Source of the DNA: Spraguea lophii
Lineage: Eukaryota > Microsporidia > Spragueidae
Direction of reading: 5' to 3'
DNA: 64,000 bases
Assembly: GCA_001887945.1 (NCBI GenBank)
Contig: LDOQ01000261.1
Span: 1-64,000, forward strand
Shown: positions 33,769 through 43,549 of the stretch, one piece after another
Layout: the number at the start of each line of letters is the position of its first letter
Numbering within the stretch: position 1 is the first letter of the stretch
Notes under the pieces: model-generated
Told to the model about the DNA's origin: nothing
Seen by the model: the letters and a program-made list of their open reading frames with translations, nothing else
Database searches by the model: none
Position numbers and translations under genes: made by a program

Positions 33769-35208
33769 TTAATTTCGATCATCCCTAAGCAATCCGTGTC
33801 TTCTATAATATGCAGTAAGATTTGCTTCATTATCTAATGGATACTCACTTGGTAATGGTGGTGGTAAAGGGCTACTATCACTATCAAAAATACTGTCTGT
33901 ATCATCGAAATTTATATCAGCTACATCGAAATCGCTCTCTTCAACGGGGCCACTGCTATCATCACTATATTGAAATCTTCATCATCATCACTAGATTCTT
34001 TTTCTTCAGGTTCATTCCTTCTTCTCCTTCTGTTCCTCCACCACCTCACAAATTTATAAACACAATGAATAATAAAAGATATAACAAGAGTAATAAAACC
34101 CCCGATACATATAACATAAGTTACAACCGAGTGGCGTTCTTCTTTCTTCTTTTCTTTCTTTGATTCTTCACGATCTTTCGTATTCAAGTCATCTAGATTT
34201 GCATTCAACATTCTTTTGACAACATTGACATTTATTTATTAAATCAAGATTAGGGTTTTCGATTTCATCTGTTTGTGTATTATACGATATTATAGTTGTT
34301 TTTAATATATTTTCTGATATACTTTGATTTTTAAAATTATTTTCATTTTGTATTATATTGTTATTATTATCACTTTGCGGTTTATTTGTTTTTGTACAAA
34401 AAAATAATATTTTTTCATTTATGTTACATTGGTTTGTATTTTTTCCAATATGTCCTTCGACTAATCCATAATCGCTTGTCTTATAATAAATTTTAGTATA
34501 TACTTCTGAATAAACATGATCAAATCTAAAATAGTTGATATTATATGCTTTTAAAGTTTTATCAATTGTTAAACTATTAAAACGATATCTTATTTTTTCA
34601 GCCTTTGAAACATCTACAATATATATGTTTTGGTTTTTTGAGCATCCCGAGTTATAATGTGCAGTATTATCAAAATGATCTAATGGGAGCATTATGTGTT
34701 GATAACCGTATTTCGATTCAAGATGATGAAATGATTTGTGGACTTGATCGTGTAATGAGGTAGAAATCTTTATTGGATCTGGGAAACAATCATACCACAA
34801 GGTTGTATAAAAACACCTTTCTTCAATAAATGCGGTTACTTTAAAAACAACTGAGATGATTCTAAAATAATAATCACAATCATTTGACTTTAAATCCCCA
34901 GTCATTATTCTATAAAATTCCGATTCTTTTATATTAATAAGGGAATAATTTTCGTCCCTAAATTCAATCTCAATACCATCATATTCTATTTCTGTGATTT
35001 TCACATGTTTTTCTTGAACTGGAGAACACCCTGAAAAGAATAAAATCGTACCATTGATTTCGTATTTTTTCTCTTTAATCTTTTCTAATGTGAATATATC
35101 TGTTATTTTTCTCTTCTCAATATTATTATTTGTTGCCTTAATCTTATGTAGAAAACCTTCATAATTTAAAATTATAAATATTATAAATAAATTTAAAAAA
35201 TTAGTCAT
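33769..35208 (-). pseudogene. single-pass membrane protein gene, broken by two frameshifts
   Basis: Three successive minus-strand frames make one sensible protein. 34189-35208 gives a signal peptide (FLNLFIIFIILNYEGFL) and a Cys-containing ectodomain of about 320 aa. The frame at 33921-34211 gives a linker, a transmembrane helix (GGFITLVISFIIHCVYKF), then a basic (RWWRNRRRRR) and acidic segment. The third frame, ending at 33769, continues the acidic tail (EESDFDVADINFDDTD), a PLPPPLPSEYP motif and a YYRRHGLLRDDRN terminus. Shifts fall near 34190-34211 and 33955-33965. The layout is that of a type I surface protein. I do not recognise the family. Recent pseudogene, assembly errors or programmed shifting are all possible. 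Confidence 0.65.
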
Positions 35209-35655
35209 GCATTTCTTTGCATATTATTATTATTTAAAATAAAAAGATCAATATTCTTGACATTTTTTAATAGAAGATCTACCATACATAATTATATATT
35301 TAAAATTTAGGATATATACTGTTTTTTGTTTAATTTTAAATAATATCTTATTTTATTTGGTAATTTTCAAAAAAATAAATTTTCTAAGATTTATTTTTTA
35401 TTTTGAAAAAAAAATTTATTTAATTTTATTATTTTTATAAATTTTTTTAAAATTTCAAAATTAATTGTCATAAAAATTTTCAACTAATTATAATTCATTG
35501 TAGTTTGAAGTTATTGATTTTCTAAATTATAAGCAATTAATCATAATGGTTTAGTTATATATATTACTTTCATTTCCTATATGCTTCAGAAAATTGATAT
35601 TTTACGTATGGTAAAATCATCATTTTTTTCAATTTTAATATAATTTTGAATTTGA
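35209..35655. other. no gene recognised
   Basis: AT-rich upstream region of the membrane protein gene; no CCC motif near its ATG. Confidence 0.4.
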
Positions 35656-35905
35656 CATAGTATTATCCAAGTCAATAATCAATACAGGGGTAGTAACATC
35701 ATTAACCAATCACTGCTTTAATTTAATATTGGCGACCTCTCGTACAGATTGATATATTCAAGGTTATAACCCATTCATTTAATCACGTTTTGTTAAATAC
35801 TTTTTATTTTTTTGTTTTAAAAATTTTTCAATGTAAAGATTCAAACCTATCAGATCGGAATTTGGATATAACTCCGCGGTCATTGAGGTAATCGAATCTA
35901 GCAAT
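35656..35905 (-). mobile_element. retroposon fragment (head and first half), copy 5
   Basis: Minus strand: a degraded head near 35850-35905 and the AATCAATACAGGGGT body segment near 35675 correspond to the first half of the retroposon. The distal body is absent. Confidence 0.6.
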
Positions 35906-36862
35906 TATTTAATTTTAATAAACTGAATTCAATAATAATTGTAATTATAGGAATAATAGAACCAAAATATACAGTCTCAAAAAATTTATATCAACATTTC
36001 ACTGGAATTTTATAGAGTTAATTTTAATACGTGACACGTTAATAATATAAGTTATGATGTTATCCCATTCTTTGTTCTTTTTTTGTTCTTGCTGATATAG
36101 AAAAACCATCTTCATCATGAAATATAAAATTGATACATGCTATATATTGTTCATATATTCAAAAACTTTGCGAACATGAACATTTTTTCTTAATAATTGT
36201 TTATATGTTTTTACTCTCAGAATCTTAAATGCTCTTCTAATGTATAATGTAAATTTATTACACATATGTCAATTTTAATATGACTAACTCTATTTTGATG
36301 TTTCGTTAAACAGGCTGTAAAATGTCACGGACATCCCTTTCATGAAGAAATACTGTTGAAGAACCAATATGATTGCTAATACACTGGATTAGAATTTGAT
36401 CGGTTAAGATAAAAAAGAAATTGATATAAAATAAGATAATTTAAATAAATATTATCTCCATAGATAGAGAAATGTATTTGAAAAGGAAGAAACATGATTG
36501 ACTTCGAGAAAATCTAGGAAAGCATTTTTAATTCGTTTAAAATATCTCTGTAACCCTTATTTGACATTTCAATAATATTTTGTTTTTTATCACTCACTTT
36601 TTCTTCATAATAAAAATTTTTGTTATTCGATATTTCTTTAAGATTCTTGTTACAATAAATTGTTTAATTTTCAAATTGTGATTATTGTCTTAAAAATAGA
36701 TCTGTTTCATACATTCTTATTAGACTTCCTCTTTAAGATCAATTATAATATACATAACAATAGAAAATTATTATTTATATCTTGAACTTACCTTGCTTTT
36801 TAAATACTGTTTTTTTAATGAAATAAAATTGTATTTTTATTCTCTTTAATTGAAAAGAAACG
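35906..36862. other. no gene recognised
   Basis: AT-rich with many stops. It probably contains another old transposon but no diagnostic motif is clear. Confidence 0.35.
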
Positions 36863-37829
36863 GTATGGTGTACAAATAAAGACTCGATAAAGAAGACGTT
36901 AAAAAAGAAACGAAAAGAATAAAACAAATAAATAAATAAATCATTTAATACACCTTAAATCGGTTAAGAACCCATGAAAATTTTTTTTTGATTTTAAATA
37001 AAAATAGAATGAAATTTGAGTTATTAATCCGTTTATATTCTGTATAGGTTATTTTTTAGCTATTTTTTTAAATATCTCCACACAATTTCAATGGCTTGAG
37101 TGTGTATTTTTTTATTTTGTGGGTATACAAAGTTCTCTGCTGGTTAATTATTTCATGTATATAGCCCAGGGTTGATAATCTTGAATAGACTTTCCAGCCA
37201 TCTGTTATTGTTCTGTTCCTACGTTAACATTATTTTTGATTATTTTTTCAATGACTTCTGCATTTCTTTTATTTTCATCATGATAAAATACTTCTTTCGT
37301 ATTCCTAGAAATGCCACCAATAATCTAAAATTATTTCAGAGATATTTAAGTATTATATTTAGTTTTTGAGACTGCTGTCTCATTGATTTCTATTATGTTA
37401 TCATATCCAGCTATTTATTTTTTTTATTTTTGATTACCCCGGTTCTTAATTTATTTATTATTGAATTTATTATTCTATAACTCAATTTCATTTCTTCTAT
37501 AATATTTTTATAGTAGATTGTTTATATATTTCTAATAATACTTGGAGTATTTCGTAGATAGAAATTTTAAAACCAATAAAAAAACTGTTTTTTCTTATTG
37601 GTATAGGTTTTTCTTGCGTTTTAGAGTAGAACATCTCCATCTAAATGGTTCTATCCGCCATCGCATTCAATTGGCATGATCTTTTTACACTTTGGACATA
37701 ACCTTTTGGATGAAATTGGTTCATGATTCTGAAGCTTCCAAAAAAAGCGCATACGGTTTTTTAGATAGCCGTATAATTCTATGGATATTTTGGATGTTTT
37801 TTTATCGGGTCTTTATTTGCATATCTTAC
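36863..37829 (-). mobile_element. Merlin-type element, 0.95-kb subfamily, copy C (dead)
   Basis: Inverted relative to copies A and B and similar end to end. The left end GGTATGGTGTACAAATAAAG pairs with the inverted right end near 37800-37829. Minus-strand fragments include YDNIIEINETAVSKT near 37390, TDGWKVYSRLSTLGYIHEII near 37145-37205 and FVYPQNKKIHTQAIEIVWRY near 37070-37135. Stops and shifts throughout. Confidence 0.85.
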
Positions 37830-38599
37830 CAAAGAAACTATTAATCTTTTTAATCTTAAAATAATTAAATATTTCATAGATTATGAAATAGATAAGATGT
37901 ACTCTTGATAAATTTATTTAAGATTTTAAAATGATATATCTGCTGGCAAAGTTAACTTGAATTTCAATATAATTATACCCGTTTATTTAATTTTGATTCA
38001 AAATGTTTTTTAGGTCTCGTTTTATTTAAATAAAAATTATTATCTAAAATAAAACTTTACATTTATTAAAAATTTCATGATGGTTATAATTATTATAATC
38101 TAAATTACTGATTTCTTAAAATCTATAATATATTTATATTAAATCGTTTTATTAAATATATATATCAACTTTATCTTAATACTACACCAGAAGATTAGGA
38201 ATTTTCATATCATCTTTTTTATATATTCACTTGTTTTTAATAGAATTACAACTTTTATATTTGATTTATATTAAGTGTAACTAACATGACATATGTATGA
38301 TTGCAGGTATATTTACCAACTATCTTTTTAAATTAACATATTATTTCAAACAATATAACCAATATTTACTTGCAAACATTAACTTATTCATCACTAATTA
38401 AACCAAATTAATAATATTTTTATGAAAATTCATTTGAATGAAAAAAAAAACTTACAAATTACACGAAATAAATTGAGATAATTGAAATATACACGATTGT
38501 GTAAGTATTATATCTTATAATATATCCTATCTGTAGATTAAAATATTTGCTTAACTACAGTAAATTCCCCATATTGATTGGTAATTTAGTTAATGTTAT
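37830..38599. other. no gene recognised
   Basis: AT-rich spacer, no coding signal. Confidence 0.4.
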
Positions 38600-38765
38600 G
38601 TCAAGGAAGGAAGTAAAACTATAATAAGAAAGGATATACCGGTAATATATATCATCTCTATAGTTCTTATTTGATGGAGTATAAGATAAGATGAGATTAA
38701 TAAATATATGTGTTAGAATAATTAGTACAAATTATTTGTATTTAAAGAAATCAAAATCCCAAATA
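38600..38765 (+). mobile_element. retroposon fragment (distal body), copy 6
   Basis: AAGATGAGATTAAT near 38692 and AATTAGTACAAATT near 38725 match the distal third of the retroposon consensus. The head and tail end are missing or unreadable. Confidence 0.6.
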
Positions 38766-38923
38766 TTTTAAACAAGTCCAACTCAAACGCTTTAATTATA
38801 TAAAAAGTTGTTTTAAAAATATATAAATTATCATCATCATGAACGTAATAAATTATATCAAATAAATATTATATTTCATAAATCCTCAATATTTAAATAA
38901 TATAACTATTTAAAAACATTTAT

Positions 38924-39112
38924 TTATTTTTTGTTCTTTTTTTTATATATTTTTTTATTTTCACTGTTTTCCGCCTTCTCCTTCAACTGTGTTAATATAT
39001 TCTTATTTATTTTTTTTGTTAATGCTTGTTGTATTGTTGTTACTTTCTTAATTTTTTTATATTTTGTAACTTTATATTGAATATTTATTTTCTTATGAAT
39101 CTTTTGTGACAT
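38924..39112 (-). CDS. small basic hypothetical protein
   Basis: 62 aa, Lys-rich (MSQKIHKKINIQYKVTKYKK...), predicted helical with a TIQQALTKKINKNILTQLKE core, ending KKKNKK. CCC (39116-39118 read on the minus strand, TAACCCATAATG) lies three bases before the ATG, the context of the housekeeping genes here, so the gene is probably real. The Lys-rich ends and the QQ-LKK--...--E core loosely recall the UPF0390/DUF2462 family of small nucleolar-type proteins, but that is only a guess. It lies downstream of SPT4 on the same strand. Confidence 0.55.
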   Translation of the reverse strand: MSQKIHKKINIQYKVTKYKKIKKVTTIQQALTKKINKNILTQLKEKAENSENKKIYKKKNKK

Positions 39113-39331
39113 TATGGGTTAGCAAAGATTTATAAGATAATAAAAAATATATAATTATTATTTATTATATCTGTTAAATTTTATATTGATGTGAATAAAG
39201 AATCCTTTATATGTTAATTAAAATATTTTATATGTAAATGTAATATGCTAATTAAATAATTGTAAGATATTATTATTATATTTCTTAGCTATGACAAAAA
39301 CATAAAAATTATTTTTTTTCAACTTTATTAA

Positions 39332-39795
39332 AAACCCATTTTGAATGGTTATGGGATGGTAACCAAATTTTAATCCTAGCAGATTTGAATCTTTTATCTA
39401 GTGAATTTCAAAAAACGAATACATGGTAGGAAAGAAGAGAAAGGTTGTTGAATGGATGAGGGTTTGATAACTTAACATTGGTTATACCTTGTATAACGAC
39501 TTTATTACCAAATTAAAGTAGTGCTTAACTGATGTAATTGCAATCCTTGTATTGATTTGTGATTCGATCAATATTATACCAAAAACGAGGTTAGGAATTT
39601 ATAAAACATTAGGAGGGAATAGTGACACGCATCATACATAAAATCCTAACATTCTGGACCACTAAAAAAATAATACTAATAATAAATATCCATAGAAAAC
39701 CCAATTAGTACAAGTTTAAATGTACTTTAGGAACCAAAGATCATAGACTACAATAGACTGACCAGGAAATTTCATTAAAAGTTCCATTAATAAAA
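39332..39795 (+). mobile_element. tRNA-derived retroposon, copy 7, degraded
   Basis: Full-length but decayed: head near 39335-39395, GTATTGATTTGTGATTCG near 39568, and the end AGGAACCAAAGATCATAGAC near 39729 followed by GACCAGGAAATTTCATT. CpG and GC positions of copy 1 are mostly changed to A/T. Confidence 0.75.
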
Positions 39796-39943
39796 ATCTT
39801 TTTAGGGGTATAAAATTCTTCACTTTAATTAAATTATAAATATCATTAATAAAAAATACAATTAATAACAATTAACCAGATTAATTAAAATATCATTAAT
39901 AGAAAAATATTATTATAAAATATATCAATAACCTTACATAACC

Positions 39944-40327
39944 TCATTCGTTTAATTTAAATGTATTTTCCCTATTATAATACTGCCTACCCTTCTGCTC
40001 CAACTGTTGTACATACTTATTTGGCAAAACACCATCTACAGTAATTGCATACAACCCATTATCAAAACCATTAATCCTCTGCCACTTAGCCACCCAAGAT
40101 TTCCTACCACGACTTCTACCCGTTTTACTAGAATCATCATTTTTTATCATAGCAATCATACCAGAGAAATTACCCAAACAATTATTCACAAACTCATCAG
40201 ATCTACGTAAACTAATATACTTTGAACAATTAGGACACCCGTGCGCCTTAAACTCACCAGCCCTCTGTATTATAGAACAACCCATACACGCTCGTAGTTT
40301 TATACGTGTCTTCTTCTTATCTGCCAT
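39944..40327 (-). CDS. SPT4: transcription elongation factor SPT4
   Basis: 127 aa, typical length. The N-terminus RACMGCSIIQRAGEF...HGCPNC supplies the C4 zinc finger (two CxxC pairs) of Spt4. The NCLGNFSGMIAMI block and the SWVAKWQRINGFDNGLYAIT segment, which in the family packs against the NGN domain of Spt5, are both present. Spt4-Spt5 (DSIF) clamps RNA polymerase II for processive elongation in the nucleus. CCC at 40334-40336 (minus strand) lies six bases before the ATG, supporting this start. The intergenic space to the next minus-strand gene is only about 160 bases. Confidence 0.93.
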   Translation of the reverse strand: MADKKKTRIKLRACMGCSIIQRAGEFKAHGCPNCSKYISLRRSDEFVNNCLGNFSGMIAMIKNDDSSKTGRSRGRKSWVAKWQRINGFDNGLYAITVDGVLPNKYVQQLEQKGRQYYNRENTFKLNE

Positions 40328-40489
40328 ATAAATGGGTTAAAACTATTAAATAAAATAATTTAATAGTGATAATGTGGTATGGTATTGTGATAGTGATAGT
40401 GTGATATGGTATGATAGAAGTAATTATGATATCATCATTATACTATTATAATACTATCATCTATTATCTATAACATTATAATATTACCA

Positions 40490-41260
40490 TTATAATATTA
40501 TCTCTTCAATATAAAATATATTATAATATTCTTTTATAATTATTTTTTCTATGCTTATATAATTTATAATTCTTTCTAAGATCTTAGATATAAATATCAT
40601 ATAATGTTTATTTATCTTATTAATATTGTTATTAGTAGTAATAGTATTAGTGGTATTATTATTATTATTAGTAATAGTATTAGTAATAGTATTGTTAGTA
40701 GTATCAGTATTACTATCATTACCATTAATATCATTACTATAATCATTATTATAATATAATATATTTTTTATTATAATTTTATTTCCTTCTATTTTCACTT
40801 CTTCATTAAAATAAATAATAAAAAATCTATAAATTATTTTTCTTATTTCTTTGCTTAATTCATTGTTATTCGTATGATTGTTAGTAGTTAGGTTGTTAGT
40901 AATGGTGGTATGGTTAATAGTATGATTGTCGATTGTGATATTAGTGTTATCATTATCTATCTTATCATTACTATAATTATTATTATCATTATTAACAATC
41001 ATATCATTATCACTATTATTACTATCACCATTACTATCTTTCTCTATCTTATTACCATCATTATACATCTTACAATTACCATCATCAAACCTATCACACC
41101 TATCATCACACCTATTATTAAATATATTTATTTTATATTTTATCTTTATCTTTTGTAAGAAATTATCACTTACTCTTCTACTGATATTATTTATTATTTT
41201 ATTATTGGTAGAATATTTCTTTATAAAATAACTATACGTATAATTAAATAATATATTCAT
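40490..41260 (-). CDS. hypothetical protein with Asn/Thr/Asp low-complexity inserts
   Basis: 256 aa. Three structured blocks (about residues 1-50, 130-165 and 215-256; e.g. ISRRVSDNFLQKIKIKYK, ELSKEIRKIIYRFFIIYF, HYMIFISKILERIINYIS) are separated by Asn/Asp/Thr-rich inserts encoded by degenerate ATT/AAT/ATC trinucleotide runs. CCC (41264-41266, minus strand) precedes the ATG by three bases, so translation from here is plausible. I do not recognise a family. The helical blocks would suit a small subunit of a nuclear complex, but this is unsupported. The repeats probably arose by slippage and make the length unreliable between strains. Confidence 0.55.
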   Translation of the reverse strand: MNILFNYTYSYFIKKYSTNNKIINNISRRVSDNFLQKIKIKYKINIFNNRCDDRCDRFDDGNCKMYNDGNKIEKDSNGDSNNSDNDMIVNNDNNNYSNDKIDNDNTNITIDNHTINHTTITNNLTTNNHTNNNELSKEIRKIIYRFFIIYFNEEVKIEGNKIIIKNILYYNNDYSNDINGNDSNTDTTNNTITNTITNNNNNTTNTITTNNNINKINKHYMIFISKILERIINYISIEKIIIKEYYNIFYIEEIIL

Positions 41261-41540
41261 TAAGGGTATTATATTTATGTTTATATATGATGGTATGGTG
41301 ATGGTAATGATAGGAGATGGTATGATGATAGTTATATGGTTGTATGGTATAAAAACTATTATTATATGTTATTTATTATTGTTTGTAATAATCATATAAT
41401 AATATTATTACTATCATTATCTCATCTATAACCATCATCATCACATATCACTATTTATTACTATCACTTCTCTTTCTTTGTATCTTCCAATCCATTTTCA
41501 TTCTCCTTTTTCTTACTTCATTCTTTTCTACTATTATAAC

Positions 41541-41543
41541 CCC
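41541..41543 (+). promoter_or_regulatory. CCC motif fixing the SNARE gene start
   Basis: AACCCC abuts the ATG at 41544. The open frame extends 22 codons further upstream, through a hydrophobic, Tyr/Phe-rich stretch unlike a SNARE N-terminus, so this motif marks the real start. Confidence 0.6.
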
Positions 41544-42212
41544 ATGAAAGATGATATCTATTCCAACATTTACACACAAAAGAACAAACAATCTTCTCAC
41601 GACACCATTTCTGATGAAATACTTCAAGAAGCATCCAAATTAGAATCACAAAACTACTCTATGGCACATTCTGCTCGTAAGAATCTTCAATCAGCACAAC
41701 AAACACAAAAAGAGACTGGTAAGGAGCTTATAAGTCAAGGAGAACAATTAAAAAATATAGAAGGAGATGCGAAAGATACGCATGAAAATGTAAAAAAGAG
41801 TGAGCAATTGACAAAAGATATAAAAAAAGAAGGTAAGTTAATACATTTTGGAAATCCGTTTTCTTTTGTTAAAAAAATGTTTAAGAAAGACGATAAAAAT
41901 GAAAGAGAATTAAAAACAACGTTAAATAAAAAGGATGAATCTAAGCATAATACGTATAAGAGTGATAAAAATAATAGTAAGAATGATAAAAATTTAATTA
42001 CAACGGATAAAGAGGATGTGCCAGGTGAGGCAAAAACAAATAAAGAATTAAATATGATATATAGTACATTGAAGGATATGAAGAAAGATGCATCAACACA
42101 GCAACAGGAAATAAAAAAACAGAAATTAACAACAGAGAGAATAGGTGCTTATAGTAAAGCATCAGAAGCTAAAATGAAAAAAACAGAAGAGGAATTAAAA
42201 AAGATAGAATAA
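41544..42212 (+). CDS. SNAP-25/SEC9-like Qb,c-SNARE
   Basis: 222 aa from the CCC-linked ATG. Two heptad-repeat SNARE-like segments: the first about residues 25-95 (EILQEASKLESQNYSMAHSA...LISQGEQLKNIEGDAKD), the second at about 165-222 (LNMIYSTLKDMKKDASTQQQ...RIGAYSKASEAKMKKTEEEL). They are joined by a Lys/Asp-rich linker. No transmembrane helix, as expected for SNAP-25/Sec9. Such proteins supply the Qb and Qc helices to the fusion complex at the plasma membrane. A linker motif GNPFSFVKKMFKK might contact membrane. Assignment rests on heptad layout and the LxxQGEQLxxIExD signature; confident for a two-helix SNARE, less so for the exact orthologue. Confidence 0.8.
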   Translation: MKDDIYSNIYTQKNKQSSHDTISDEILQEASKLESQNYSMAHSARKNLQSAQQTQKETGKELISQGEQLKNIEGDAKDTHENVKKSEQLTKDIKKEGKLIHFGNPFSFVKKMFKKDDKNERELKTTLNKKDESKHNTYKSDKNNSKNDKNLITTDKEDVPGEAKTNKELNMIYSTLKDMKKDASTQQQEIKKQKLTTERIGAYSKASEAKMKKTEEELKKIE

Positions 42213-42879
42213 CGTAACATGTGATATAATGTAATTATAAATAGCTATAATTATAAATAGCTATGATAGAATGTGATTGTAAATAATATAATGTTATATA
42301 AACTATTAAAATAACTGTTAAACTATTAAACTGTTGGAAATAAGTATAAAATATTATAAATACGAATTATTAAAATAAAGTATATTTTTTATATTAACTG
42401 TTATTGGGTGTATAATAATCATAATGACCTCATAAAATTAAAAATATTTCTTGAAAAATATCTTTTTATTCCCTGGTATTTAATCTCTGAGAACAGTTGT
42501 GTTTGTTTAATTCAATTTTATATAATATTTAATTGAGATGTCCTTTTAATGTTATATTAGAAATTATTAGGAATTTAATATATTTTAGAAATTATGATTC
42601 GAAAATAAACATATTTAATATTATTTGAGAGGGATTGGGGATTTAAAAAATATGTCGAATAAGTAAATATTCGGGGTTTTCCAATGATTGTAAATATTCA
42701 TATAAAGATGTAAATATCATTGTAAATTTATAATTTATGTTAACACGACAAATCGTATTATTTAAGGGATATTATAATTGATGATATAAAATTACTATAT
42801 ACCGAAACCCTTGAAATACTTTATCAATTTAATTTTAAAATAATAGTAGCTAATAATGAAGAGACTCTTAATCACCTTA
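42213..42879. other. no gene recognised
   Basis: AT-rich spacer. Confidence 0.45.
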
Positions 42880-43350
42880 AAAGATTATTATGAATTATTT
42901 AAATATAGTCTCCCCTTTTTTCTTGTAAATATTCCTGAGAGATTGGATGGCGATGGAATAATAATCAATTTCGATGAAATACTTATTACCATAAGATATA
43001 GAGATATTTGAAGTATTATACCACCAAACATTGTTTGTATAGTATATAAACATAATAAGAAACAATTCATGTTATCTCTATCATTTATATTAAGATATGA
43101 TTTATTCAGAATCCATAATACATAATTATTATCATAAATCATATTTAACATTATATTCTTTAAGATATACCATTTCACAATTAATCATTTAAGATAATTA
43201 ATGCCAAAGACAAGAATCAATATTAATTGAATTGAAAGTATTTTTGACGTATTTAAAAAATTATGAAAAAAATATAATTCCAATTGGTTAGATGTGTGAA
43301 TAATTTAAATAATTTTGTTTTAAATATACGTATAATAGAGATAGAAATAA
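42880..43350 (+). pseudogene. Merlin-like transposase relic inside the gene-dense half
   Basis: Plus-strand frames give RDWMAME/INFDEILITIRYRDI (first Asp block), YHFTINHLR, then IESIFDVFKKL and KKYNSNWLDV near 43225-43295. This matches the relic at 12870-13650 (ECIFDILKKLRRKYDYNWSDV). The 96-aa minus-strand frame at 42888-43178 is a shadow of this relic. Confidence 0.6.
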
Positions 43351-43549
43351 TGTAAAAATTCTTATACGTCTTGAAATATATTAAAAATGAATGTAATAAA
43401 AAATTATTTTTTTCTGAGGGTCATCATTATAATATCATCAATCCTATAAATGTATTATCTTTAAATTAAAATATAACTTTTAAAATATAACAATACATAG
43501 ATTAAAATATGATAATAAAAATATAACTTTTAAAACATTTTATTTTTTC

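Noticed and set aside
38924..39112. Assignment of the 62-aa basic protein to a ribosomal protein family
   Set aside because: Composition is right but no diagnostic motif; left as hypothetical.
42888..43178. 96-aa minus-strand ORF
   Set aside because: Antisense shadow of a plus-strand Merlin relic.
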